This document shows, piece by piece, positions 53,923-62,965 of a DNA stretch of 64,000 nt. The first letter of the stretch is position 1, and each line of letters starts with the position of its first letter. A model generated the notes under the pieces. That model made no database searches. It was given only the letters and a program-made list of their open reading frames with translations, and had not been told where the DNA came from. Both the position numbers and the translations under genes were made by a program. The stretch comes from Bacillota bacterium. GTDB lineage: Bacteria; Bacillota; UBA4882; UBA8346. Location of the stretch: positions 1 through 64,000 of the forward strand of contig JAFABB010000003.1 of NCBI GenBank assembly GCA_023426245.1, in the 5' to 3' direction.

Positions 53923-54708
53923 TTACAAATGTGAGATGGCTTCCAGTGTTGTCCAAGTGACACTGGCAAATGCCTTGTAATTGGTAAAGGCTGCTTGAAA
54001 ATCCCTTTCACTAATCGTTGCAGTGGCATCGTATACAACAGCTGTTTCAAACCCATTTTCGATTAAATGCCTCATATGGGACTCGACACAAATGTTGGAG
54101 AGCACTCCTGCAATAATCGTCTTTTCTTTTCTATGTTGGCGTAACTGATAAACCAAGTCATTGGTTTGGGGGCTGGCGACCTTGTGTGGCGTTGAAACGA
54201 TGGTTCTCCTATCCAGGATATAAGGTTTGAAAGAAGGAACAAAATCAGCGCCCACAGACGGTGGTGTATACGAATTTTCCTTTTGATAGACTCCAAGGCC
54301 TAATAACATATTTTGTTCATTTCCTGTAAATTGCCAACCACAATCATGAGGGTATAAATAATGAGGTGATATGAAAAGCTGATATCCTTTATTCAGGGCG
54401 GTGTTCATTAATAGTTCAAGGTTTTGGATGGTGTGGTTTTTCTCAACGTTATTCTTTGTCAGATGATAGCCTCTACCCCCAGGACTTAGAAAATCATTTT
54501 GGGGGTCTGTGATGACAATGGCGGTATGTTTAGGATTTGGTTTAAAAAGCAAAACACTCATCTCCCTCAGGGCTATGCTTAAAACATGATAGGCATTATA
54601 TGTATTTGCAGCGGGTATGGTGTCCGTAAAAAAATTTACCATCGGTTCAATAAAATAAGACCTGATGGCATTGGGATTGAAGTTGCGGTTCCAGAGGGGG
54701 CCCTCCAT
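53923..54708 (-). CDS. Isochorismatase-like cysteine hydrolase
   Basis: 261 aa. The catalytic triad is visible: Asp68 in VITDPQNDFLSPGG, Lys176 in TPHKVASP, and Cys207 in VLSNICVESHMRHLI. Members hydrolyse isochorismate, nicotinamide, or related ureas and amides; the substrate is unknown. The N-terminal 60 residues before the core are longer than usual. The start at 54708 has a poor RBS, so it is uncertain. A broken partial copy sits at 49617-50062. Confidence 0.87.
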   Translation of the reverse strand: MEGPLWNRNFNPNAIRSYFIEPMVNFFTDTIPAANTYNAYHVLSIALREMSVLLFKPNPKHTAIVITDPQNDFLSPGGRGYHLTKNNVEKNHTIQNLELLMNTALNKGYQLFISPHYLYPHDCGWQFTGNEQNMLLGLGVYQKENSYTPPSVGADFVPSFKPYILDRRTIVSTPHKVASPQTNDLVYQLRQHRKEKTIIAGVLSNICVESHMRHLIENGFETAVVYDATATISERDFQAAFTNYKAFASVTWTTLEAISHL

Positions 54709-54875
54709 TCAAGCGGCAGAGGGGTAAGACATCCATGAGGATAGGAAAGTCCAGGATTAGAAAATGCAATTTTAGTATAATATCCATTAAGAGTACCCGC
54801 TTCAGGTTTGTGGTACTTAAGTAGCGTAACCAGTCGTCTTTTCCAATTATATTTTATCAGGGGGGTTCGGTAAAG

Positions 54876-55697
54876 ATGAGCGAGAACAAAGAGATTAGTT
54901 TGGGAGCTGTTCAGGAGACGCTATTGCTTCCATTATGGGGACGCGCGGTAGAAACGCAAAAGAATAAACCGCTTCTTATGGATGAAGTTGCACGCTCAAT
55001 CATCAAAGATATTGATTATGATTTTTCGAGGATCGAAAAAAACATCAGTAAATTAAGTTGCTTGTCATGGGTTGCCAGGAGTATTTATTTCGATCAGGAA
55101 ATCAAAAGTTTTCTTGAACAATATCCGGATGGCTCCATTGTAAATATAGGTTGTGGATTAGATACCACTTATGACAGAGTCAATAATGGAAAAGTTGATT
55201 GGTACGATCTTGACTTGCCGGATGTCATTGATTTACGGAGAAGATACATCAAGGAAACCGAACGAAGGCAGTTCATAGCAGCATCGGTTCTGGAAAATGG
55301 ATGGTATTCAAAAATAAAGAACAAAAAAGATGTACTCCTGCTAATGGCCGGTGTTATATATTATTTTGATGAAAAGGACGTCCAAAAGCTTTTTTCGCAA
55401 TTTGCCCAAGAATTTGGACAAGTTGAAGCAGTGTTTGATTATAGTTCAAAAAGAGGGGTAAAGATAGCCAATAAAAAAGTAATTGAAAGTGGGGGAATGA
55501 ATCAAAAGGCCGGTCTGATCTGGGGAGTTGATAACATTTATGACCTGGAAAAATGGGATACCCATATTAAAGTGCTCAATAACATGCCTATGTTTACAAA
55601 CCACAAAAAAAATTATCCCCTGGTTAAAAGGATTGGAATGACAATATCTGACAACCTTAAAGTCATGTCCCTGACTCATATAGAAATAACGCGATAA
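54876..55697 (+). CDS. Leucine carboxyl methyltransferase-family enzyme (PPM1-like)
   Basis: 273 aa. LCM-family signatures: KPLLMDEVARSII near 35-45, VNIGCGLDTTYDRVNNGKVDWYDLDLPDVI (about 88-118, SAM site) and a late acidic pocket. Bacterial members O-methylate small polyketide or toxin-like acids. RBS is AGGGGGG. AT-rich; single gene. Confidence 0.85.
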   Translation: MSENKEISLGAVQETLLLPLWGRAVETQKNKPLLMDEVARSIIKDIDYDFSRIEKNISKLSCLSWVARSIYFDQEIKSFLEQYPDGSIVNIGCGLDTTYDRVNNGKVDWYDLDLPDVIDLRRRYIKETERRQFIAASVLENGWYSKIKNKKDVLLLMAGVIYYFDEKDVQKLFSQFAQEFGQVEAVFDYSSKRGVKIANKKVIESGGMNQKAGLIWGVDNIYDLEKWDTHIKVLNNMPMFTNHKKNYPLVKRIGMTISDNLKVMSLTHIEITR

Positions 55698-55736
55698 TAG
55701 ATATGTTGAAATAAGTAATTTGGATGCCTAACTGCG

Positions 55737-55825
55737 ACTCACCCCCTGAGATCTATTTAGCTTAGTGTTACTCTTGAGCCATCCCCCCTCTCTTCCGAAA
55801 AGAGAGGGGGACTAAGGGGGTGAGT
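55737..55825. repeat. Nested foldback element (MITE-like)
   Basis: Outer perfect arms ACTCACCCCCT (55737-55747) and AGGGGGTGAGT (55815-55825). Inner perfect arms CCCCCTCTCTT (55784-55794) and AAGAGAGGGGG (55800-55810). 89 bp, no gene. Similar CCCTCTC/TAAGGGGGTGAG elements are dispersed in many bacteria, as far as I recall. Confidence 0.75.
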
Positions 55826-55947
55826 TGATTTTAGACATCTTAAATCTATGGAAGCAAAATTTATTTCACCCTATATAGATGGATGATTTGGTTGTTGATT
55901 CATAGGATGCATTTTGTTTTGAGAATTTTTTCTTTTGGAGGGAAAAA

Positions 55948-56367
55948 ATGAGTGACGATTTTTACATCGTGGACACGCTTACCGAAGAACAAATCAACCA
56001 GTTGTTGGAGATGTATCGAAATGAATGGTGGTCAAAAGAACGGACGGTTGAAGATGTAATAATAATGCTTAAGAATAGTAACATCGTCGCATTGATTAAC
56101 AAAAACAGTAATGAAATTATCGGTTTCGCCAGGTTTTTATCGGATTGTATGTATCGAGCGACAATTTATGACGTAATGATATCCGAAAACTATAGAGCTT
56201 TGGGGTATGGCAGGATTTTGTTGGAGACTTTACTTGAGCATAAATACTTAAAAAACATTGAGCGCGTGGAACTATGCTGTCAAGATCCGATGGTTCCGTT
56301 TTATGAAAAGTTTAATTTTAGGAGAGCTCCGGAGGGGACTCATTTTATGAGAAGAACGCCGGTTTGA
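55948..56367 (+). CDS. GNAT family N-acetyltransferase
   Basis: 139 aa, single domain. IIGFARFLSDCMYRATIYDVMISENYRALGYGRILLETLL carries the CoA loop R-A-x-G-Y-G, and it ends FYEKFNFRRAPEGTHFMRR. RBS TTGGAGGG. Diverged relative of 51297-51704; substrate unknown. Confidence 0.88.
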   Translation: MSDDFYIVDTLTEEQINQLLEMYRNEWWSKERTVEDVIIMLKNSNIVALINKNSNEIIGFARFLSDCMYRATIYDVMISENYRALGYGRILLETLLEHKYLKNIERVELCCQDPMVPFYEKFNFRRAPEGTHFMRRTPV

Positions 56368-56604
56368 ATATCAAAACATCTTGCCCCCATTTTCAAAACC
56401 CCTTTGACAGTGGATTCCTGTTTTTGGCGGCGTAAAAAGGAAAAAGTTACCGTTCGGATATTTTAATTGGGAGAGTGGCTTCCATCCTTTGATCAGATGA
56501 TTATCAATGTTTCTTCTGAATTGTAAGCCAAAAGGGTTATCCTTGCATGATTGGATGCACTTTTAACGGATGTAAAAACAATAGGAGAGGGAAAGGTGAG
56601 TCAT

Positions 56605-57597
56605 ATGAAAAAAAGTTTTAAAGTATCTTTATGGATCGTGCTCTTGTTCTTAATGGTTTCTTCCATGATAATTCAGGCCGAAGAAACGACCACACCTCAA
56701 AATGCATCGGATGTATCAAATGCATCAGAAGAAATGACGGTGTATGTTATTCGGGAAAACGCAGCTTTTGGCGCCCTGAGAAAAGTTTGGCTAGCATGTA
56801 ACGAAAAAGTGGTTGCTTCATTATCGAACGGAAGTTATTGCTGCTTTAAAGTAAATAATGGCCCCAATATTATTAATGTTGTACAAGCCAGGGTTTTAGT
56901 CGCTAAATATTTATTAAAATATACTCCGGGGGAAACAGTTTATTTATCATTGAACTATGCTCAAGGAACATTCACGCACGTCAAAGATATTGGAAAACAA
57001 TTAGTTGAGAAAACGAAAGAAGTACCCATTTTGAGCACATCTGAACCGAATGACGGATATGAAATCAGTTTAATGAATCCCTGCATCTTTGACGTTCAAC
57101 TGATGAAACAAACGGAAGAAATGTTTACTCCGGATGACGAGAATGCTGTGATAACGTTTTATAGACAAGGTGGGCCATTTCGAAATATTCTTATTGGGAT
57201 ATGGAGCGAGGATGAATACTTGGGAACATTAAAAGGACTTACTTCCTTTCAAGTTAAAGTGAAGCCGGGAAAACATTATTTTATCGCCAAGTCCGATCAA
57301 TATGCCGTGGTTGAGGCGAACGTTGAGGCTGGGAAAAATTATTATATTGAAATGAAAACCGGGATGGGTAAGTTCGCAATGGATGTCAAATTATTACCTG
57401 TTTCAAAAGAAACTGATGAAAATAAATTGCAAAAAAACCTGAAAGGGCTTGCGAGTGTGACATTGGATCAAAGCAGTCTCACAGATGATTTGAAGGTGGT
57501 TATGGAAAAAGCCAAGATACTAATTGGAGAAAATCTTGAAAAGGTTGAGAATAACGAAATTCAAGCCCAGAAGTTATTGCCGGAGGATGGAAGATAA
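56605..57597 (+). CDS. Exported protein with two DUF2846-like domains
   Basis: 330 aa. Signal peptide 1-25 (IIQA-EE). Domain one (about 40-150: MTVYVIRENAAFGALRKVWL, TPGETVYLSLNYAQG) and domain two (about 175-275: AVITFYRQGGPFRNILIGIW, KPGKHYFIAKSDQYAVVEANVEAGKNYYIEMKTG) share the DUF2846 pattern of envelope proteins that present a small beta-sandwich. A charged helical tail follows. Function unknown. Its 3' end overlaps the mazE relic by 11 bp, so decay may have joined them. Confidence 0.75.
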   Translation: MKKSFKVSLWIVLLFLMVSSMIIQAEETTTPQNASDVSNASEEMTVYVIRENAAFGALRKVWLACNEKVVASLSNGSYCCFKVNNGPNIINVVQARVLVAKYLLKYTPGETVYLSLNYAQGTFTHVKDIGKQLVEKTKEVPILSTSEPNDGYEISLMNPCIFDVQLMKQTEEMFTPDDENAVITFYRQGGPFRNILIGIWSEDEYLGTLKGLTSFQVKVKPGKHYFIAKSDQYAVVEANVEAGKNYYIEMKTGMGKFAMDVKLLPVSKETDENKLQKNLKGLASVTLDQSSLTDDLKVVMEKAKILIGENLEKVENNEIQAQKLLPEDGR

Positions 57598-57862
57598 GAT
57601 CGGTTTTACGTTTATATATATCAAAATTGGTAATTCAAAAGGAATCCGGCTACCGCTGGCAGTTTTAAAACAGTGTGGCATCGATTCGAAAGTGGAATTA
57701 GAAATCTAAGATAATTGTATCATTATCAAACCAATCAAGAATCCCCGTCAAGGTTGGGAAGAAGCATTTGAACGAATGCATCAAAACGATGACGATGTTC
57801 TGATCATTCCGGATGAATTGGATAGAGAAATATTGGAGGCTTGGGATGAACCAAAGCATTGA
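57587..57862 (+). pseudogene. mazE: MazE-type antitoxin with an internal stop
   Basis: ATG 57587 encodes an AbrB/MazE swapped-hairpin domain (IKIGNSKGIRLPLAVLKQCG). A TAA at 57707-57709 interrupts after KVELEI, and the same frame continues DNCIIIKPIKNPRQGWEEAF...AWDEPKH to a natural stop at 57862. One nonsense change accounts for the break. Confidence 0.75.
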
Positions 57863-57914
57863 GCAATATTCTATTTATTGGGCCGATCTCAACCCGACCC
57901 GAGGAGCGGAATGA
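57846..57914 (+). pseudogene. mazF: MazF-type toxin remnant
   Basis: ATG 57846 overlaps the mazE end, as in intact mazEF. It encodes MNQSIEQYSIYWADLNPTRG, the canonical MazF opening, then AE and a stop. The rest of the toxin is gone. Confidence 0.75.
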
Positions 57915-57951
57915 TTTGCTACCGACTTAGTATCAAAAAGGAAAGAATAAT

Positions 57952-58461
57952 ATGATTACTTATCATATCATTGAATCAAAATTACGTGAACTTGGTTTAC
58001 GGGAAGGCATGTATATTGAGGTGCATAGTTCGTTGAGTAGTTTTGGGCAGATCGATGGCGGAGCCGAAACCGTAATTTTAATTTTGCAGAATATCATTAC
58101 TCTGCACTTCAAAGATGGATATGGCTTATTATTGGGAGTGGATATATATAGATTGTCAAGCATGCATTATGTTGAATCAATACTTCCAAATGAAATTAGA
58201 GATATTTTTAAGCCGTCAGATGAAGTCCAAAGCCATTATCCAAAGGATAAATGGTATATCGAAACAGGAAACCCACCTGAAAAGGCATGGTATAAAATAC
58301 AAGATCAAGCCTATAAAAACGGATATATAAAAGATATTACGATTGGAAACGCCAAATGCATGTTTTTTAAAGTTAACCATGTAATTAATCTTTATAAAAA
58401 AGCTTTGGAAAGGGATCCTTTCGAATTATACGGAATGAAGAAAAAGAGTGCTACTATGTAG
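57952..58461 (+). pseudogene. AAC(3)-family aminoglycoside acetyltransferase with internal deletion
   Basis: 169 aa against about 265 for the family. The start (LRELGLREGMYIEVHSSLSSFGQIDGGAETVI, 12-42) and the end (GLLLGVDIYRLSSMHYVE; ITIGNAKCMFFKVNHVINLY) match AAC(3) proteins. About 100 residues between them, including the catalytic His/acetyl-CoA part, are missing. The frame is open across the deletion, so a short protein may be made, but activity is unlikely. Confidence 0.75.
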
Positions 58462-58908
58462 AAGGAGCTTAGTGTATTTTCCTAGCTCCTTCTTAAAAAA
58501 ACAAAAAGGTGTGGCCAAAATTTATATTTCATCATGAAAAGAGCGGCCTTTTTTTCAGGCGCTCTTTTTGATTGCCATTTGCCGGATTTGGCTGTCCGGT
58601 TAAAAAATATCGGGATAATGGAATAAAGCCTTAATTGATATTTGGAAGTTCTCCAACAAGTAAAAGATGCAGGTTATTCTAAATAATATAGAGAATATTA
58701 TTGCAATTAATTTAAGCAAATAGGATATGGGTTTAATACAGAATCCGTTGAAGCTGATTTAAGTGGTTAACTCAGGTTTGGCGTGCCGCATCTGATTGCC
58801 TAAGTCGAACTGTCACCGGGGTGCTTGGATGTCAGTAACCTTGGGACATTATCTAAGGATACGACGGAAAGGGAAGCAGGCATCCAGGGCCGCCGGAAAG
58901 GACATAAA
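58462..58908. other. Gap with two terminator stems, a gene relic and a repeated leader
   Basis: AGAAGGAGCT/AGCTCCTTCT (58460-58493), terminator copy C (58536-58573), the relic LEVLQQVKDAGYSK (58648-58712) and a leader segment (58760-58880) that recurs at 59645-59765. No intact gene before 58909. Confidence 0.6.
58536..58573 (+). terminator. GAGCG-stem terminator, family copy C
   Basis: AAAGAGCGGCC...GGCGCTCTTTTTGATTG; same family as 47396 and 52505. Confidence 0.75.
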
Positions 58909-59478
58909 ATGAGATTTAACGGGAACGGGACATTGAATGAACCTATCGAATCTATCCAACAAGCCAAAATATATTTTATGGATATGGGGTGCTCTCATTT
59001 TCACATGGCGCGAGAATACCCGCAAAGATATGAAGAATATACGAAAATGAATATCTCAAAAGAACAAGAAACAGAGTGGGGAATGGAACAGTTCAATGAA
59101 TATTATACAGACATTATGGAAGATAAGTGTGATACATCACTTTGGATTGTCCATAGTAGGATGTATGATCTAATAAATAACTCCAAAACTGATTTTGTGC
59201 TAGACAAAGTATTAGAAGCTACTGAACATATTCGTGACAAGGTTCCATTTAAAGAAAGAATAATTGTCTCAGAAACAATTAATGGGCGTGGAGAACGACA
59301 AGTTCGTACGGGGTTAATATATTTGTCTTATGATTTAAATTATATAGCAGTGGCTAAGAACTTTGTGGAATTGTCATTTCATTTTTCTTCTTATTATGAA
59401 GGAAAAAGCATGGATTTTCAAAGATGTCAAGAGGCAATAAGGATATGTAATTGTATCAAAGCTGAACTGAATTTATAA
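58909..59478 (+). CDS. Conserved hypothetical protein
   Basis: 189 aa, soluble, start ATG 58909 after AAAGGA. It opens MRFNGNGTLNEPIESIQQAK and has GCSHFHMAREYPQRYEEY, LWIVHSRMYDLI, ERIIVSETINGRGERQVRTGLIYLSYDLN. It reads as an intact, well-structured protein that I have seen only as hypothetical in Bacillota. No function can be assigned. Confidence 0.65.
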   Translation: MRFNGNGTLNEPIESIQQAKIYFMDMGCSHFHMAREYPQRYEEYTKMNISKEQETEWGMEQFNEYYTDIMEDKCDTSLWIVHSRMYDLINNSKTDFVLDKVLEATEHIRDKVPFKERIIVSETINGRGERQVRTGLIYLSYDLNYIAVAKNFVELSFHFSSYYEGKSMDFQRCQEAIRICNCIKAELNL

Positions 59479-59766
59479 GCTTTAAAAAGTTTATTATAAT
59501 GAAAGAGATTTGATAAAACGCAGCATCCCTGCTGTTTAAATATGTTGACCCCCGCCTTACTTCAGATAACAGCGAGGGTTTCCGCTTCGGGCGCGGTAGG
59601 GAATATCACAAAGTTGTTTCAAGAAGTACATTCATTCATGAAGTTGGCGCGCCTGCATCGATACAGCTAAGCCGAAGTGTCGCTGATTTGTATCAAGGTC
59701 AGTAACGCAGTAACATTATCTTTCTTTTGCCCAATACCTGAGCGACGACGGCCATTATGGCCGAAA

Positions 59767-60213
59767 AGTCAAGACGTTGGGGCTATTGCAGAATTGATTA
59801 GGAGAAATTTTGATGAAGTAATGCCCAAATATCATTCAATTAATATTATTGAAGAATATAAAAATCATAATACAGCAGTGAAGCTAATGAACCAGATGAA
59901 TTGGAAGGAAATATTTGTGGTTGAAATCGATGGTGAAATTGTTGCTACTGGCGCCTTGGCTAATTTTGGAGATAACGAAGCGCCAAAGTATTCAATTTCT
60001 AATTTTTTTGTAAAACCTGAATTACATAGGCAAGGTATTGGAAAGAGTTTATTTAATCAGTTATTTAAAATATTTAAAAGCAAGAGTGTTAAGGATTTAT
60101 ATGTTTCGAGCAGTAGGAATGCAGTTGAGTTTTATGAAAAGATGGGATTTGTGCAGGATTTAGAACAGATCGATATTCAAGATGAAATTACTTGGATGAC
60201 AAGAATGATTTGA
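59767..60213 (+). pseudogene. GNAT acetyltransferase with a lost N-terminus
   Basis: From 59767 the frame encodes a clear GNAT (DVGAIAELIRRNFDEVM, SISNFFVKPELHRQGIGKSLFNQLF with Q-G-I-G-K CoA loop, SSRNAVEFYEKMGFV). The natural first 10-15 residues and RBS are replaced by the repeated leader segment. The frame could open at GTG 59677 without a binding site. It is either a 5'-truncated gene or one using an unusual start. Confidence 0.6.
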
Positions 60214-60427
60214 ACTTAGGAGAAGAGCTAGTCAAAAGGCCATGTAAAAGCCGCGCTATCCTTGAACGAGAGTATTTAATGTTCATTCATTGAAGCAAAA
60301 TATGAGAATCGGTACGGAGGCAATGAAGTTTTTAGAAATAGAATTTCCAAAGGTGCAATTAGCCGGCCGGGTTTACAATGAAGTTGTTTTGAAGAAGAAA
60401 GCTAAATCAGGAATTCTGAGAAAGGAG

Positions 60428-60595
60428 TTAGGAATTAATTTTCCCGTGCTCCTTCTCATATTCCAATATATATTGTTCAACTAAAAATTCAATTTGCATG
60501 GCAATCGAACGCTTATTTTTCTCTGCGATATACTTGATTTTATTGAAATTGTCTTCTTGTAAACGCAGAGTGAAAACTCTTTTGTCTGTGGGCAT
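60428..60595 (-). CDS. Ribbon-helix-helix (Arc/MetJ-type) DNA-binding protein
   Basis: 55 aa. Beta strand KRVFTLRLQ followed by two helices (NFNKIKYIAEKNKRSIAMQIEFLVEQYILEYEKEH), the RHH fold. ATG 60595 after AAAGGGGAT; the longer open frame upstream is not needed. It is divergent from 60713. The shared upstream region holds four copies of TGACATC (either orientation), likely its operator, so it probably represses both promoters. Confidence 0.78.
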   Translation of the reverse strand: MPTDKRVFTLRLQEDNFNKIKYIAEKNKRSIAMQIEFLVEQYILEYEKEHGKINS

Positions 60596-60616
60596 TATCG
60601 AATCCCCTTTTCGCGA

Positions 60617-60670
60617 GATGTCATTATTATAACATGGTGACATCGGAATGAATACATTCATATTGACATC
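60617..60670. promoter_or_regulatory. Probable RHH operator: spaced TGACATC repeats
   Basis: GATGTCA at 60617-60623 and TGACATC at 60638-60644 form an inverted pair with 21-bp spacing (two helical turns). Another TGACATC is at 60664-60670 overlapping the -35 box, and one more at 60714-60720. Confidence 0.6.
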
Positions 60671-60691
60671 ACTATGACGCCAATATATTAT
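60663..60691 (+). promoter_or_regulatory. Consensus sigma-A promoter
   Basis: TTGACA, 17 bases, TATTAT. The start of transcription near 60698 leaves a short leader before ATG 60713. Confidence 0.85.
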
Positions 60692-60712
60692 ATTTATAAA
60701 GGTGAAGCCAAG

Positions 60713-61096
60713 ATGACATCGCTGAATATGATGAAGGGAAAATTGATCATGCTAAAAAAACTCAATCATTACTTCAAAGGCCTTATCTTTGACTGGACTG
60801 AGGAAATCGGGCAAAAGATTTTATCAAATGACAAACGATACAGGGAGTTAAACTCTCAGATTATTGAAGTTCAACGAGCACTGATGAAAAACCTACCTCC
60901 GCAATCACAGCCTTTGGTCTACCAATATGACGAAGCAGAGGCCAAACAAGATAGTATAGTTATCAGGGCAATGTATCGGCAAGGCTTTATCGATGGATTA
61001 AAATTGACAAAGTTAATAAACGGGTATGGGGTAATCCATAGGTTTTTTGGGAAGTGGCTATCGTCTTCAACCTCTGTACCCCCAAGACATATTTGA
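60713..61096 (+). CDS. DUF6809-like small protein
   Basis: 127 aa; ATG 60713 after AAGGTGAAG. The pattern is GLIFDWTEEIGQ, YRELNSQIIEVQRALMKNLPPQSQPLVYQYDEAEAKQDSI, then YRQGFIDGLKLTKLI. It is the helical DUF6809 arrangement found near conjugative or accessory genes. Function unknown. Probably regulated by the divergent RHH protein. Confidence 0.65.
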   Translation: MTSLNMMKGKLIMLKKLNHYFKGLIFDWTEEIGQKILSNDKRYRELNSQIIEVQRALMKNLPPQSQPLVYQYDEAEAKQDSIVIRAMYRQGFIDGLKLTKLINGYGVIHRFFGKWLSSSTSVPPRHI

Positions 61097-61162
61097 TTTA
61101 CCAAACAGTAGACCTTCGATGGGCGTAGTCAGAAAACCGAAAATTAATTTTGAGGTATTTTC

Positions 61163-61570
61163 ATGGAGAAGGAAGATCTTTTATTAAAAGACGTTTTAGA
61201 AAGTGAATCTAAAATTTCATTAAAAAAACTTTTTCAATTAAGGACCAATATATGGAAATGTTGGATGATAAGTGGAGAAGGCGGCTCATGGAGTCAATTT
61301 AGTGATTTGGAACAAAATTTAAGTAGTTTTAAAGCATTTAATCTTATTCCAACGGCAATTGAAATTTGTATGGAACAAGAAGATCCGGATTTATTTGATA
61401 CTGCTTTATCATTATTATGTTCTCTGGTGACAGCAAGCAATACAACTGAAATACCTGTAATTTTTAAAGAAAAATGGGCACAAATCATTACAAAGGCTGA
61501 AGAATTAAAAAGTGATAGCCATCAAGGGTTGATAAATCATATTGAAAGTTGGTATAGAATAAACCAATAA
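61163..61570 (+). CDS. Hypothetical helical protein
   Basis: 135 aa. Composition and pattern (LLLKDVLESESKISLKKLFQ, LFDTALSLLCSLVTASN, QIITKAEELKSDSHQ) suggest a helical-repeat protein, as in some contact-inhibition or polymorphic-toxin immunity proteins. No toxin gene is beside it. GAGGT precedes the ATG at 61163. Family not recognised. Confidence 0.5.
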   Translation: MEKEDLLLKDVLESESKISLKKLFQLRTNIWKCWMISGEGGSWSQFSDLEQNLSSFKAFNLIPTAIEICMEQEDPDLFDTALSLLCSLVTASNTTEIPVIFKEKWAQIITKAEELKSDSHQGLINHIESWYRINQ

Positions 61571-61732
61571 GTTTATTTATCCGATAATGAGTTGCTGATA
61601 CCGGGTTTGGGATGGAATTGAAATACAACAATTCATGTAATTAATGTTGGAGGGGCAGAAAGACTGATTGATGAGGGGTTGGAGTTTGTTAAGAAAAAAT
61701 AGGGAGAAAAAAGTTAAATTGGGGTAATCAAA

Positions 61733-62374
61733 ATGGAAAATGACATTCAAACATTTTATGATTTAGTGGCCGAAAGGACAGCCGATGAATGGTATTCCAA
61801 TAACCTTCTGCTCCCGTCGATCAGGGAATTTCTTTCGCTGATGCCTTCAAAACCTCGAATATTGGATTTAGGCTGCGGCCCCGGTTATGAAAGTATGCGG
61901 TTAAATCAGGAAGGAGCGGAAGTGTTGGGAATCGACTTCAGTGATGAAAATATCAGAATTGCCAAAGAACGTTGTAAAAGTTGCCGATTTGAGGGGATGG
62001 ATTTTACTACCCTTGATACTAGGTTCGGCCTTTTTGATGGAGTATTTGCAAGTGCTTCTTTGATCCATATTTTCCCCGTTGCGATCGAGGATGTTTTAAA
62101 GAGGATATCGGGAATATTGAATGACAAGGGTTTTTTACTTGCGATCATACGGGATGGGGAAGGCATAGATGAGAAAATGAGCGACTTGAGGGTTGATGGA
62201 AGAAGACTGCGCCGGACGGTTTACCAATATACCCAAAAACAAATCATGGATAATGCTGAGAAAAATGGATTGGTTTTTGTCAAAGAAGGCTATTTAGACT
62301 CAAGTTTGCAGGAATATCACTGGAAATCGTATCTATTTCAAAAGGGGAAAAGATGGATGGAAAAGAAAAAATGA
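61733..62374 (+). CDS. Class I SAM-dependent methyltransferase
   Basis: 213 aa. Motif I ILDLGCGPGYESMRL (about 43), acidic VLGIDFSDENI, and FDGVFASASLIHIFP. Methyltransf_11/25 type. A weak hairpin with T-rich tail follows (62379-62415). The acceptor is unknown. Confidence 0.87.
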   Translation: MENDIQTFYDLVAERTADEWYSNNLLLPSIREFLSLMPSKPRILDLGCGPGYESMRLNQEGAEVLGIDFSDENIRIAKERCKSCRFEGMDFTTLDTRFGLFDGVFASASLIHIFPVAIEDVLKRISGILNDKGFLLAIIRDGEGIDEKMSDLRVDGRRLRRTVYQYTQKQIMDNAEKNGLVFVKEGYLDSSLQEYHWKSYLFQKGKRWMEKKK

Positions 62375-62435
62375 AAAGTTTCAGGGAGGTAAATTTTGCT
62401 GATTACCCTGAAATTATTTTGATGCGATTTTTTGC

Positions 62436-62909
62436 TTGAACTCTTTATTTCTTTTTGGAGAGAATATCGTTTTTTTAAAAAGTTTGCTTGAAACGCTTAA
62501 AATGGGGGGTACCCTTTGCATAGGAAGTGAATGCTTTAGTCGAGAGCCCATTTTTCAAGATAATCGAGTGCCGGTGGAATATAATTTCAAATGGAATTGG
62601 AATGTTTGGGATTCGTGTTATTCAAAATACCATTGTCCAAACTGGTGGAAACCGCAATTAACTAAAACCAATAAGCTTGATATCCAATATTGTGAAGAAC
62701 TCGAAGATGGAAGGATTTTATTTGAAGATCTCGCCTTAAATTATCATCAATATGTATGCGACAGAATATTGTCGTTACATGCAGTTGTCCCCCAAGAGAA
62801 AATCGTGGATCAAATTATTTCCGGCAGCAAGCATGTTTTGATTGAAAAGTTAGGGGTATGGGACGTTAATATATGTTTGATGCTTTTTCTCCGCGCTACT
62901 GCGTCTTAG
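62436..62909 (+). pseudogene. C-terminal half of a SAM methyltransferase
   Basis: FLKSLLETLKMGGTLCIGSECFS, then HCPNWWKPQLTKTNKLDIQYCEELEDG and FEDLALNYHQYV are the second half of a Methyltransf_11-type protein (motif post-III onward). The SAM-binding half and a credible start are missing. The end (CLMLFLRATAS) also looks disrupted. Confidence 0.6.
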
Positions 62910-62965
62910 CCGCCTTTAAATCCCAAGAGCGAGCTGGCGATTTAAAAAAGCATAGGATAAACACA

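Noticed and set aside
60290..60484. Plus-strand 64-codon frame
   Set aside because: No credible RBS or similarity, and it overlaps the end of the clear RHH gene on the other strand.
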